Assembly: GCA_946479475.1 (NCBI GenBank)
Contig: CAMLGG010000051.1
Coordinates: 1-25,097, forward strand
Origin: an uncultured Ideonella sp.
GTDB taxonomy: Bacteria > Pseudomonadota > Gammaproteobacteria > Burkholderiales > Burkholderiaceae
Direction of reading: 5' to 3'
DNA: 25,097 nt
Each line of letters starts with the position of its first letter. The stretch's first letter is position 1. This document shows, piece by piece, positions 7,082 to 15,900 of this stretch. The notes beneath the pieces were generated by a model, which ran no database searches, was not told the origin of the DNA, and was given only the letters and a program-made list of their open reading frames with translations. The position numbers were made by a program, and so were the translations under genes.

Positions 7082-7978
7082 TCACCTGGCGTTCGCCTCC
7101 ATGTCCGCGCGCACCTTGCTCACGATGCCGGCCCAGTTGCCGTTCGTGTAGTGGTTGTACGACTCCTTGTCGTCACGGAAGGCGACCGAGTGGTAGCCCC
7201 ACTTGGCCTTGCCGTTCTCGGTCTTGGCGGTCCCGAGCGAGAGGTAGTTGCAGAACCAGTCGTTGGGGTTGCAGAAGGACCCGCCGCTGCTGCCCGAGAC
7301 GCCGCCGCTGGAGTGGTAGGCGATGGCCTCGTCGTCCTGGCCCGGCAGGACGAAGGAGTACAGCGTGCCGTTGGCCCCGGCGTACATGTTGAACCAGGTC
7401 GCGCGCGTGGCGCTGTGGTCGTACATCGCCCGGGCCGTGGCGGTCTTCAGGTCCGACACCAGCGGCTCGCTGATGGCCCAGTCGCCGGCATCGGCCAGCT
7501 CCGAGCCGCCGGCCGCCCCGCCGGCCACGTCGACCCACTTGATGTTCCAGCCGGTCTGCGTGCCGCCTGCATTGCCGCAGCTGCCGTCGGCGGCCGGGCT
7601 GGCGTTCTTGATGTAGCGCGTGGTGCCGCCGTAGAGCGACAGCGCGTAGCCGATCTGCAGGTCGCCGGCGCTGTGCACCGCCACGTAGCACCAGTTGGTG
7701 CCGGTGCAGTAGCAATCCAGCGCGTTTCGGATCAGGTAGTTCTGGTCGGACACATGGTTGTAGCCGTCCCAGTTGACCGACTTCTTGTTGACCCCGGCGT
7801 TGACGCTCGACGGGCCCCAGTAGCGAAAGTCGGCGTAGTTGCCGATCTGGCCGCCGCCGGTGCGGCCGTTGATCCACAGCGAGTGGTTGGTCGCATGTGC
7901 GATCGCGGCGAAGCCGACGGCCGCGACGGCCAGCCACGACAGAACCGGCCGCACCTTCCGAATCTTCCACGGGCCCAT
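7082..7978 (-). CDS. Secreted Cys/Trp-rich protein with a lipase-like serine motif
   Basis: A 298-residue secreted protein. The signal peptide spans about 1-29 (LSWLAVAAVGFAAIAHA). The mature part is rich in W, Y, N and G, with six cysteines (89, 91, 97, 134, 236, 243) that suggest disulfides. The segment CYVAVHSAGDLQIGYALSLYGG puts Ser103 in a V-H-S-A-G context like an alpha/beta-hydrolase nucleophile elbow with the first Gly replaced. A later stretch, LPGQDDEAIAYHSSGG (D215/D216, H222), resembles the acid-plus-serine region of secreted lipases. I infer a possible hydrolase, not a proven one. ATG 7978 has a good AGGAGA ribosome binding site; an upstream in-frame start at 8044 would bury the signal peptide. 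It leads the probable operon that runs to the peroxiredoxin. Confidence 0.72.
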   Translation of the reverse strand: MGPWKIRKVRPVLSWLAVAAVGFAAIAHATNHSLWINGRTGGGQIGNYADFRYWGPSSVNAGVNKKSVNWDGYNHVSDQNYLIRNALDCYCTGTNWCYVAVHSAGDLQIGYALSLYGGTTRYIKNASPAADGSCGNAGGTQTGWNIKWVDVAGGAAGGSELADAGDWAISEPLVSDLKTATARAMYDHSATRATWFNMYAGANGTLYSFVLPGQDDEAIAYHSSGGVSGSSGGSFCNPNDWFCNYLSLGTAKTENGKAKWGYHSVAFRDDKESYNHYTNGNWAGIVSKVRADMEANAR

Positions 7979-8094
7979 GCTCGTCTCCTGTCCTGTTGAA
8001 ATAGCACGATCGTTCGAAAACGTGCCCGCACACTTTGCTATCAAGCAGGACGGGAGACGGAGCGGGGAATCCCGGAAACCGGGCGATCAGCTCC

Positions 8095-10122
8095 TCAGGG
8101 CAGCTTCAGGACGTTCTTCAGGAAGAGCACGGTGGCGTAGAACTGGTAGTCGGCGTTCTCCTTGCGGACGAAGCCGTGGCCCTCGTTCTCGGCCCGCAGG
8201 TACCAGACCGGCGTGCCATTGGCGCGCGCCTTCTGCACGATCTGCTCCGCCTCGGTCCAGGGCACGCGCGGGTCGTTGCGGCCCTGCACGACGAACAGCG
8301 GCTTGGTGATCCTGGAGGCGTTGGTCAGCGGCGAGATGCGTTCGAGGATCTCGCGCATCGCCGGGTCTCGCTCGTCGCCGTACTCCACGCGCCGCAGGTC
8401 GCGCCGGTAGCTCTCGGTGTTGTTGAGGAAGGTGACGAAGTGGGAGATGCCGACCACGTCGATCGAGCCGGCGATGCGGTCGGCGTAGTGCTCCGAGACG
8501 GCCAGGCTCATGTAGCCGCCGTAGCTGCCGCCGATCACCGCGACGCGGCTCGCGTCGAGCCGGGGCTGGGTCGCGATCCAGTCGAGCAGGGCGCCTATGT
8601 CCTTCACCGAGTCTTCGCGCTTCGGCCCGTTGTCCAGCTCGAGGAAGGTCTTGCCGTAGCCGGCCGAGCCGCGCACGTTGGGCTGGATCATCGCGATGCC
8701 CAGCTCTTCGACGAGGTAGTTGTAGCGGTTGAGGAAGCCGAACTGCGCCTGGGATTCGGGGCCGCCGTGGATGAAGATGAGCACCGGCCGCTTGCCGGTG
8801 AAGCGCGGCGGCGGGACCGTGAGCAGGCCTGAAATGGTCCGGCCGTCGAAGCTCTTCCAGCGCACCAGCTGCTGCGGCGCGAAGCGGGACGGATCGACCC
8901 CCGGCGGCGCGTAGGCCCTGGTCCACTGCTGGACCTTGCCGCTCGCCGGATCGAGGCTGTAGATCTGGCTCGGGCCGGCCGAGCTGTTGAGCGCCAGCGC
9001 CAGCTCGCCGCGCTTCTTGTCGAAGCGCATGGTGCCGAGGTTGCCGGCGGGGATGGCGGGCGCGGGCAGTTCCTTCAGCGTCCTCGCGTCGACCAGGTGC
9101 AGGCGGCCCTGGCCATCCTCGTTGACGTTCAGCGCGGCCAGGCGGCCATCCTCGGACAGGCTGCCGCCGGCCACGTCCCAGGGGATGTGCGAGGTGACGC
9201 GGGTGGTGCTGCCGCTGGCCAGGTCGAGCCTGACCAGCTCGTTGAACTCGCCGGCCCGGTCGCTGATGACGAACAGGCCGGTGTTGTCGCGCGTGAAGCC
9301 GGCCGCCAGGTAGGTGGACTTGGGCTGCCCCGGCGCGGGCAGCAACTGCCGGCGCTGCCCGCTGGCCAGGTCGAGCAGCCACACCTGCGACTCGGTGGCG
9401 GAGACGTAATTGGTCAGTGCAATCTGCCTGTTGTCCCAGGAGACGACGCTCGCTCCCCAGCCGCCGCCCGGCAGCTCGGCCAGCGGGCGGCGGGACGCCG
9501 GCTGCATCGGGTCGACCAGCGACAGCGTGGTGACGATGCTGGCGCGGCTTGCGCCGGCTGCCGTGCGGTCGATGGGGACCGAGGTGTAGAGCAGGCGGCT
9601 CGGCTGGCCTGCCTCGTCGTGCAGCCAGCCTTCGAGGTTGTGGCGCTGGTCGGGGTCGGTCAGCAGCGTGGTGGCCTTGCTGTCCAGGTCCATGCGGTAG
9701 AGCTGGCTGACCTCGTTGCCGCCGGTGGCGCGCTCGAAGACGATGTAGCGGCCATCGCGCGGTTCGTACTGGCCGCTGGTCACCGGCTCGGCCGACTCGG
9801 TCAGGCGCTCGGGCTCGGCGAGCGGCGAGGTGAGGCGGAACAGCTGCGGCGTGCTGGCACCCGCGGCGCGGTGGGCCACCAGCATCTCGCGCCGGGCGGG
9901 ATGCCAGTCGACGAAGACGTGGCCGCGGAAGTCGGTGTAGCGGTCGACGGCCGCGACCAGGCTTCGCGGCACCGGCGGCACGCCCTCGACGTGGAGCTGG
10001 GGATTGGGCGCGACGGTGTCTGGCGCGGAAGGGGTGCCCGGCCCTGAGGCGCAGGCCACCAGGGTGAGGGCGACCAGGCAGGACGCCAGGCGGCGGCTCG
10101 GATGGCGGATCGGATTCGGCAT
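8095..10122 (-). CDS. S9-family (prolyl oligopeptidase-like) serine peptidase, lipoprotein
   Basis: A 675-residue peptidase with a lipoprotein signal (LVALTLVAC, lipobox LVAC with Cys24), so it is probably anchored in a membrane facing the periplasm. Residues 60-400 form a beta-propeller-like region with repeated YTS, SGQ and LYRMDL-type blades. The C-terminal alpha/beta-hydrolase domain contains FIHGGPE, the nucleophile GGSYGG (Ser533), the acid GRNDPRVP (Asp617) and His649 in ENEGHGF, the complete S9 triad order. It should cleave short peptides, perhaps after Pro or with aminopeptidase-type specificity. ATG 10122 gives a proper lipoprotein signal. A TATAGT box on the minus strand (10181-10186) may be its -10. 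It is divergent from the DUF808 gene and 116 bp upstream of the secreted lipase-like gene. Confidence 0.92.
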   Translation of the reverse strand: MPNPIRHPSRRLASCLVALTLVACASGPGTPSAPDTVAPNPQLHVEGVPPVPRSLVAAVDRYTDFRGHVFVDWHPARREMLVAHRAAGASTPQLFRLTSPLAEPERLTESAEPVTSGQYEPRDGRYIVFERATGGNEVSQLYRMDLDSKATTLLTDPDQRHNLEGWLHDEAGQPSRLLYTSVPIDRTAAGASRASIVTTLSLVDPMQPASRRPLAELPGGGWGASVVSWDNRQIALTNYVSATESQVWLLDLASGQRRQLLPAPGQPKSTYLAAGFTRDNTGLFVISDRAGEFNELVRLDLASGSTTRVTSHIPWDVAGGSLSEDGRLAALNVNEDGQGRLHLVDARTLKELPAPAIPAGNLGTMRFDKKRGELALALNSSAGPSQIYSLDPASGKVQQWTRAYAPPGVDPSRFAPQQLVRWKSFDGRTISGLLTVPPPRFTGKRPVLIFIHGGPESQAQFGFLNRYNYLVEELGIAMIQPNVRGSAGYGKTFLELDNGPKREDSVKDIGALLDWIATQPRLDASRVAVIGGSYGGYMSLAVSEHYADRIAGSIDVVGISHFVTFLNNTESYRRDLRRVEYGDERDPAMREILERISPLTNASRITKPLFVVQGRNDPRVPWTEAEQIVQKARANGTPVWYLRAENEGHGFVRKENADYQFYATVLFLKNVLKLP

Positions 10123-10229
10123 CGGTGGGCTCGTGGCTTGCTTGTCGGAAATCTGCTCGCATGGGTGGCGAGGCGCGTCGACTATAGCCAGCGCCTCTAA
10201 CATGCCGGCTTTTCCACCCCGTCTGCCTC

Positions 10230-11135
<906 letters not shown>

Positions 11136-11181
11136 CAAGGCATCCCGCCCGGCACCGACAGTGCGGATCGATTTCCGCCCG

Positions 11182-11210
11182 CTGTCAACCAAGCACCCGG
11201 TTCCTAGAGT
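11182..11210 (+). promoter_or_regulatory. Candidate promoter of the small gene at 11254
   Basis: CTGTCA (11182-11187, 4 of 6 matches to TTGACA), a 17-nt spacer and TAGAGT (11205-11210, 4 of 6 matches to TATAAT). Transcription would start near 11217, about 37 nt before the ATG with its own GGAG ribosome binding site. Confidence 0.35.
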
Positions 11211-11253
11211 TATGGCCATACACCGGTGCCGGTGGGCGAGGATGGAGAAAGCG

Positions 11254-11562
11254 ATGGACATCTGTCTTGAAGCCTCACAACCTTCGATGCGACAGCGTTA
11301 CGCCCTGCGTTTCCAGTCGCTGTTCAACCAGGGCCGCGCGATGGAGTTTCCTTGCGACGAGCAAGGCCACGTCGACCTGGATGCCCTGAGCGAACGGGCT
11401 CGAGAGAACTACCTCTACGCCCGCGCCGTGATCGGCTTCGAGTTCGCGCAGCCGTCATTGACCCCCACGGCCCCCTGCCAGGGGCCTGCCCCCCAAGGGG
11501 GCTCGCGCAGCGGACCGGCAGAGCCGGATCCGCGCACGCCCTGGGTTGGCCAGCACCAGTGA
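11254..11562 (+). CDS. Small protein of unknown function with a repeat-derived C-terminal tail
   Basis: A 102-residue soluble protein. ATG 11254 is chosen because GGAG lies 6 nt upstream; an alternative ATG at 11242 overlaps that site. The first 65 residues (MDICLEASQPSMRQRYALRF, then SLFNQGRAMEFPCDEQGHVD and LDALSERARENYLYARAVIG) look like an ordinary helical, charged bacterial protein. From about residue 70 the sequence turns into a Pro/Gly/Ala tail, and the DNA there is a series of GC-rich hairpins (11469-11527). I infer that the ancestral gene ended near FAQPS and now reads through an intergenic repeat. The function is unknown. Confidence 0.65.
   Translation: MDICLEASQPSMRQRYALRFQSLFNQGRAMEFPCDEQGHVDLDALSERARENYLYARAVIGFEFAQPSLTPTAPCQGPAPQGGSRSGPAEPDPRTPWVGQHQ
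11469..11527. repeat. Tandem GC-rich hairpins (REP-like element)
   Basis: Three adjacent perfect inverted repeats: GGCCCC/GGGGCC with 6-nt loop (11469-11486), GCCCCC/GGGGGC with loop CAA (11488-11502) and CCGGC/GCCGG with loop AGA (11515-11527). This spacing resembles the intergenic palindromic elements scattered in Burkholderiales genomes. Only one copy is in the window, so repetition in the genome is inference. It lies within the 3' part of the small ORF, upstream of dusC. Confidence 0.5.
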
Positions 11563-11599
11563 ACCGCAGGAGCGGCGGCAGGCGCGCTATCGTGGCGCC

Positions 11600-12568
11600 A
11601 TGCGACTGTTTCTTGCCCCGATGGAGGGGCTTCTCGATCACCATCTGCGCGACATCCTGACGCGCGTCGGCGGAATCGACCGCTGCGTCAGCGAGTTCAT
11701 CCGCGTCACCGACACGTTGCTGCCCGAGCGCGTGTTCTTCCGCATCCTTCCTGAACTGGCCAACGCAGGCCGCACGCCTTCCGGTGTGCCGGTGCGGGGT
11801 CAGCTTCTCGGCTCGGATCCCACCTGCCTGGCGGAGAACGCCGCGCGCCTGGCCTCGCTCGGCCCCACCGGCGTCGACCTGAACTTCGGCTGCCCGGCCA
11901 AGGTCGTCAACCGGCACGGCGGCGGCGCGGCGTTGCTCGACGATCCCGAGCTGCTCCATCGCATCATGGCCGCCGTCCGCAGGGCGGTGCCGGCGCCGCT
12001 GCCGGTCTCGGCCAAGATGCGCCTGGGCACCGAAAGTGCCTCGCAGGCAGAGGACTGTGCGCTGGCACTGGCCGAAGGCGGCGCAGGCGAGATCGTGGTG
12101 CACGCGCGCACCAAGCGGGACGGCTACCGGCCGCCGGCGTACTGGGAGCGCATCGCCGAGCTGCGCTCGGTGGTGAGCGTGCCCCTGGTGGCCAACGGCG
12201 AGATCTGGACGGTCGACGATGCCCTGCGCTGCCGCGAGGCCAGCGGTTGCGCCGACCTGATGCTGGGCCGCGGCATCGTGGCCGACCCCGGACTGGCGCT
12301 CGCCGTGCGCGCTGCGCTGGGCGAGCCTCGGCCCGATGGAGCCGCGCTCGACTGGCACGGCCTGCTCGGGCTGCTGCGCCTGTTCTGGCTCGGCCTGGAG
12401 CGCCACATCACCCCGCGCCACCGGGCCGGGCGGCTGAAGCAGTGGCTGAACTTCCTGCGCCGCCGCTTCCCCGAAGCCGAAGAGGCCTACCAGCGCTGGC
12501 GCACGCTCAACGACCCGGCCAAGATGCGCCAGGCGCTGTTTCAGGCCTGCTCGTCGAACGAGGCCTGA
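11600..12568 (+). CDS. dusC: tRNA-dihydrouridine synthase, DusC type
   Basis: A 322-residue FMN-dependent enzyme that reduces uridine to dihydrouridine in the tRNA D-loop with NADPH. The TIM-barrel domain starts at once with LFLAPMEGLLDHHLRDIL, the typical DusC opening. The catalytic cysteine is C98 in DLNFGCPAKVVNRHGGGA. The FMN-binding segments VSAKMRLG, IVVHARTK and LVANGEIW follow, then DLMLGRGIVADPGLA. The C-terminal helical tRNA-binding domain (about 245-322) has the subgroup phrase GRLKQWLNFLRR. DusC modifies U16 in Escherichia coli; I assign DusC over DusA/DusB from the start and C-terminal domain. The 3' end overlaps the HDOD gene by 28 bp. Confidence 0.93.
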   Translation: MRLFLAPMEGLLDHHLRDILTRVGGIDRCVSEFIRVTDTLLPERVFFRILPELANAGRTPSGVPVRGQLLGSDPTCLAENAARLASLGPTGVDLNFGCPAKVVNRHGGGAALLDDPELLHRIMAAVRRAVPAPLPVSAKMRLGTESASQAEDCALALAEGGAGEIVVHARTKRDGYRPPAYWERIAELRSVVSVPLVANGEIWTVDDALRCREASGCADLMLGRGIVADPGLALAVRAALGEPRPDGAALDWHGLLGLLRLFWLGLERHITPRHRAGRLKQWLNFLRRRFPEAEEAYQRWRTLNDPAKMRQALFQACSSNEA

Positions 12569-13428
12569 AGGTCGCTGCTCCAGTCCTCGAGATCGTCGTC
12601 GCTGGCGCCTAGCCACTCGAGCGAGCGGGCGCCATGGCTGCGCCAGTCCGCGTCGGCCGCCAGGCCCTCGTGCCGCCGCATCAGGTGCTCGGCCACGTGC
12701 AGGGATGCGACGAGGTGGTGGACATCCGGATCGGCCGAGGCATCGCCCACCATGTCGAGGTCGTGGTGGCGCCGGATGGCGCTCATCACCGTCGGGCCCA
12801 GGTGCCACAGGCGGGCCACGAGCGCGCCGACGACGGCGTGGTCGGTGCGGTGGTTGGCGTTCTCGGTGGCGATGAAGGGGCGGTCGACACGGGCGTGGGC
12901 CTCGGCCATGGTGCCGGCGTAGCCGCGCAGGCTTTGCAGCATCACCGGCATGCCGACGTGGGAGAACAGCCCGCAGGTGTGCGCCACGTCGGGCGTGAGG
13001 CCGGGCAGCCGGCGCGCGAGGAAGGCCATCGCCGTCGCCCGCTTGGACGAGCGCTCCCAGAAGCGGGCGAGTTGCGGGCTGCGGACCGGCAGGGCGCGTC
13101 GGGCGATGTAGTGGCGCATCTCGCCGGCGGTGCGGTCCAGGCCCAGGCGGTTCATGGCCTGGCCCACGGTGTGCACCGGCATGTCGCCGCGGTAGAGCGC
13201 GCTGTTGGCCACCTTGAGCAGGGCCGCCGACATCGCCACGTCGCGCGAGGCGACGTGGGCGACCTCGGTCAGGTCCGGCTCGGCCGCGGCCAGGGCCTGC
13301 TGGACCCGGGCCAGCGACTCCGGGCAGGGCGGGATGACGATGGTCCGCAGGGGGCCGCTGGCAACGGCGCGGTCCAGCTCCCGTTCGATGGTCCGTGCGG
13401 CCGATGCCGGCGTGGCGACGGCGGTCAT
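12541..13428 (-). CDS. HDOD-domain protein
   Basis: A 295-residue cytoplasmic protein built on an HDOD domain (about 30-235), a degenerate HD-type metal hydrolase fold used as a signalling or scaffold module. Typical phrases are IPPCPESLARVQ, LLKVANSALYRG, HTCGLFSHVGMPVML in the position of the HD core GLLHDIG, and the closing AIRRHHDLD. The normal metal ligands are partly absent, as is usual for HDOD. The C-terminal 60 residues are acidic and variable. ATG 13428 has an AGGAA ribosome binding site. The gene is divergent from the GGDEF/EAL gene, and HDOD proteins are often linked to c-di-GMP pathways, so a shared regulatory role is plausible. Its stop lies inside the end of dusC. Confidence 0.9.
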   Translation of the reverse strand: MTAVATPASAARTIERELDRAVASGPLRTIVIPPCPESLARVQQALAAAEPDLTEVAHVASRDVAMSAALLKVANSALYRGDMPVHTVGQAMNRLGLDRTAGEMRHYIARRALPVRSPQLARFWERSSKRATAMAFLARRLPGLTPDVAHTCGLFSHVGMPVMLQSLRGYAGTMAEAHARVDRPFIATENANHRTDHAVVGALVARLWHLGPTVMSAIRRHHDLDMVGDASADPDVHHLVASLHVAEHLMRRHEGLAADADWRSHGARSLEWLGASDDDLEDWSSDLQASFDEQA

Positions 13429-13548
13429 GGCCGATTCCTGGGTGTCATGGACTGGCCATCGGCCATCCCGCACGCGGCTGCATCCGGGAAGTCCCGTAGC
13501 CGGCATGCATCAATGACGTTTCGCTGGTCGCAATTGCGTAGGAAGTCC

Positions 13549-13575
13549 TTGATTTATCGCCCGCGCGGCCGATAG
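13549..13575 (+). promoter_or_regulatory. Weak candidate promoter of the EAL gene (sigma-28-like -10)
   Basis: GCCGATAG at 13568-13575 differs from the flagellar sigma-28 -10 consensus GCCGATAA by one base. The -35 region TTGATTTA (13549-13556) is only a partial match to TAAAGTTT at the expected 11-nt spacing. The same bases can also be read as TTGATT-16-GATAGT for sigma-70. The GTG start lies about 55 nt downstream. Confidence 0.25.
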
Positions 13576-13629
13576 TTCCGGCTTCCGTGCCCCTGCCCGA
13601 CGGGCCCGAGGACCCAGGTCCTTCCTAAC

Positions 13630-15900
13630 GTGTATCCGCTGCTCACCAACTCGCTGGTCAATGTCATCGTCGGGCTGGCCCTGATAGTGGCCTGGCGCCG
13701 CCATCGCGAGCAGGCCTTCCTGCACGCGCTGGGCATCGCCACGCTGATGCAGTCCCTCACGCCGGTCGGTTATGTGTGGTGGGGCACGGTGTCGGGGACC
13801 TGGCGCATCGCCCCCGGCACGGTGATGGCGATCGCCGCCGCAGGCTGCCTGCTCCTGCTGACCGTCGGCGCCGCGGGACTGGCGGGCCGCGCGATCACGC
13901 GGCGGCAGCAGGTCGTGTTCCTGGCGACGCTGCTCGCGGCCTACGCCCTGCTGGTGCCTTGGAGTCTGCATGCAGCCCACGTGCTCACCGCCGTCATGAA
14001 CCTGGTGGTCGGCCTGGTCGCGGCCTGGTGGCTGTGGCGCCAACCAGCGGCGGAGCGCATCAGCGGCGGGCTGCTGGTGCTGCTGGGGATCAACCAGTTC
14101 ACCTTCCTCCTCGTCCCCGAGGGCGGCGCCGAGGCCCAGGCCCGCATCGGCCTGGTGCTGCGCGTGGCGCTGGGGATGGCCCTGCTTTACGCGGCCCTGC
14201 GCCGGAGCAGCCAGTCGGCGCAGGCCATGCGCGACCAGTACCTGCGCATGATCGAGAAGTCGCAGTTCGGCGTGATCGTGATCCAGGACGATCGCGTGCC
14301 CTATGCCAACCCGGCCGCGCACCGCATCTACGACCTGCCGCGCGAGCGCAGCTTCCCGCTGCCCTGGCGCAGCCGGCTGGTGAGCGAGCCCGACCAGCAG
14401 CGGGCGCTCGAGCGCCATCGCGCCACGCTCGCCGGCGAGATCGAGCAATCGATGTGGGAGGGCCCGCGCGACAGGCATGACGGCCGGCGCATGTTCCTGC
14501 GCTTCGCCTCGTGGCGCATCGACTGGGACGGCCGCCCGGCCGAGCAGGTGATGGTGATCGACGACACCGATCATCACGACGCGACCGAGGCGCTGCTCTA
14601 CCAGGCCACCCACGACGCCCTGACCGGCCTGCCCAACCGCAGCGCGCTGCTGGGCCGCCTCGGCACCTTGTGCGGCGAAGGCCGGCCGTTTGCGTTGCTG
14701 CTGATGGACGTGGACCGCTTCAAGCTCTTCAACGAGGCGCATGGCCCGTCGGTGGGCGACGAGGTGCTGCAGGCCCTGGCGGTGGCCTTGCGCGGGGCGG
14801 CGCCGCTGCCCGCGGAGGTGATGCGCCTGGGCGAGGACGAGTTCGCGCTGCTGCTGCCCCTGTCGGCCGCGACGGTCGATGCCGGCGTGGCGGCCTGGGC
14901 CCTGGCGGGCCGGGTCCGCGAGCGACTGTGCGAGCCGCTGGAGCTCGCCCAGCACCGCTTCTACGTCGACATGTCGATCGGCATGTCGCTTCATCCCGCT
15001 TCGGGCCAGGAGCCCGAGGGCCTGCTGCGCGCCGCCCAGGCCGCCATGCACGAGGCCAAGCGCCTGCCGGGCCTTTCGATCCGGCTGGCCGAGGCGGGAT
15101 TCGAGCGTGGCTCCGGGGCTTCGCTCCAGGCCGAGCAGGCCTTGCGCGCGGGCCTGCACAACGAGGAGTTCGTGCTCGTCTACCAACCCAAGGTCGCCGC
15201 CGCGGACGGCCGGGTGACCGGCTTCGAGGCGCTGGTGCGCTGGCAGCGGCCGGGCGTCGGCCTGGTCAGCCCGGCGGATTTCATCCCGGCCGCGGAGCGC
15301 ACCGGCATGATCGGTGCGCTGGGGGCCCTGATCCTGGACAAGGCCTGCGGCCAGGTCGCCGCGTGGCTGGCCGCCGGCGAGCCGGTGGTGCCGGTGGCGG
15401 TCAACGTCTCGCCGCTGCAACTGCTGGATCCCGACTTCGCTTCGCTGGTGGCCCGCGCCATGGCACTGCACCGCGTGCCGGCCTGGGCGCTCACGATCGA
15501 GATCACCGAGACGGCGGCCGCAACCCACCTGGAGGCCGCGCGCGAGCGCATCGCCGAGTTCGGGGCGCTCGGCCTGAAGGTGGCGCTGGACGACTTCGGG
15601 GCGGGCGTCTCGTCGCTGAACATCCTGCGCAGCCTGCCGCTGCACACGGTGAAGATCGACCGCCTGCTGATCGACCCCATGCCGGCCGCGGACGCCGTGG
15701 CCGTGGTGCGTGCGGTGTGCCAGTTGGCCCGCGCGCTGAAGCTGAGCGTGGTGGCCGAGGGCGTCGAGACCCCGGACCATGCGGACGCCGCCTCGGCCGC
15801 CGGTTGCGACGAACTGCAGGGCTACCACTTCAGCCGGCCGCTGCCGCCGGCCGAAGCGATGGCCTGGCTGCGAAGCCGCCAGGCTGTCCTGACCGCTTAG
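13630..15900 (+). CDS. Membrane PAS-GGDEF-EAL protein, probable c-di-GMP phosphodiesterase
   Basis: A 756-residue inner-membrane signalling protein. About six hydrophobic segments span residues 5-190, followed by a PAS-like domain (about 200-315, MIEKSQFGVIVIQDDRVPYA). The GGDEF domain (about 325-485) opens with HDALTGLPNR, but its signature reads GEDEF (401-405) and no RxxD inhibitory site precedes it, so cyclase activity is doubtful. The EAL domain (about 498-745) keeps the catalytic set: EAL 533-535, N592, E624, DD 654-655 in LDDFGAG, K675, E710 and QGY 730-732. The expected net activity is hydrolysis of c-di-GMP. The start is GTG 13630 with no clear Shine-Dalgarno. It overlaps the GlcG-like gene by 4 bp at its stop and is divergent from the HDOD gene. 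Confidence 0.93.
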   Translation: MYPLLTNSLVNVIVGLALIVAWRRHREQAFLHALGIATLMQSLTPVGYVWWGTVSGTWRIAPGTVMAIAAAGCLLLLTVGAAGLAGRAITRRQQVVFLATLLAAYALLVPWSLHAAHVLTAVMNLVVGLVAAWWLWRQPAAERISGGLLVLLGINQFTFLLVPEGGAEAQARIGLVLRVALGMALLYAALRRSSQSAQAMRDQYLRMIEKSQFGVIVIQDDRVPYANPAAHRIYDLPRERSFPLPWRSRLVSEPDQQRALERHRATLAGEIEQSMWEGPRDRHDGRRMFLRFASWRIDWDGRPAEQVMVIDDTDHHDATEALLYQATHDALTGLPNRSALLGRLGTLCGEGRPFALLLMDVDRFKLFNEAHGPSVGDEVLQALAVALRGAAPLPAEVMRLGEDEFALLLPLSAATVDAGVAAWALAGRVRERLCEPLELAQHRFYVDMSIGMSLHPASGQEPEGLLRAAQAAMHEAKRLPGLSIRLAEAGFERGSGASLQAEQALRAGLHNEEFVLVYQPKVAAADGRVTGFEALVRWQRPGVGLVSPADFIPAAERTGMIGALGALILDKACGQVAAWLAAGEPVVPVAVNVSPLQLLDPDFASLVARAMALHRVPAWALTIEITETAAATHLEAARERIAEFGALGLKVALDDFGAGVSSLNILRSLPLHTVKIDRLLIDPMPAADAVAVVRAVCQLARALKLSVVAEGVETPDHADAASAAGCDELQGYHFSRPLPPAEAMAWLRSRQAVLTA

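Noticed and set aside
8071..8083. CCCGG/CCGGG hairpin after the S9 peptidase gene
   Set aside because: Only a 5-bp stem with a 3-nt loop and no T-run; too weak to call a terminator in such GC-rich DNA.
13510..15828. Long antisense frame opposite the GGDEF/EAL gene
   Set aside because: His/Gln/Arg/Gly-rich shadow with no domain; the plus-strand gene carries every expected motif.
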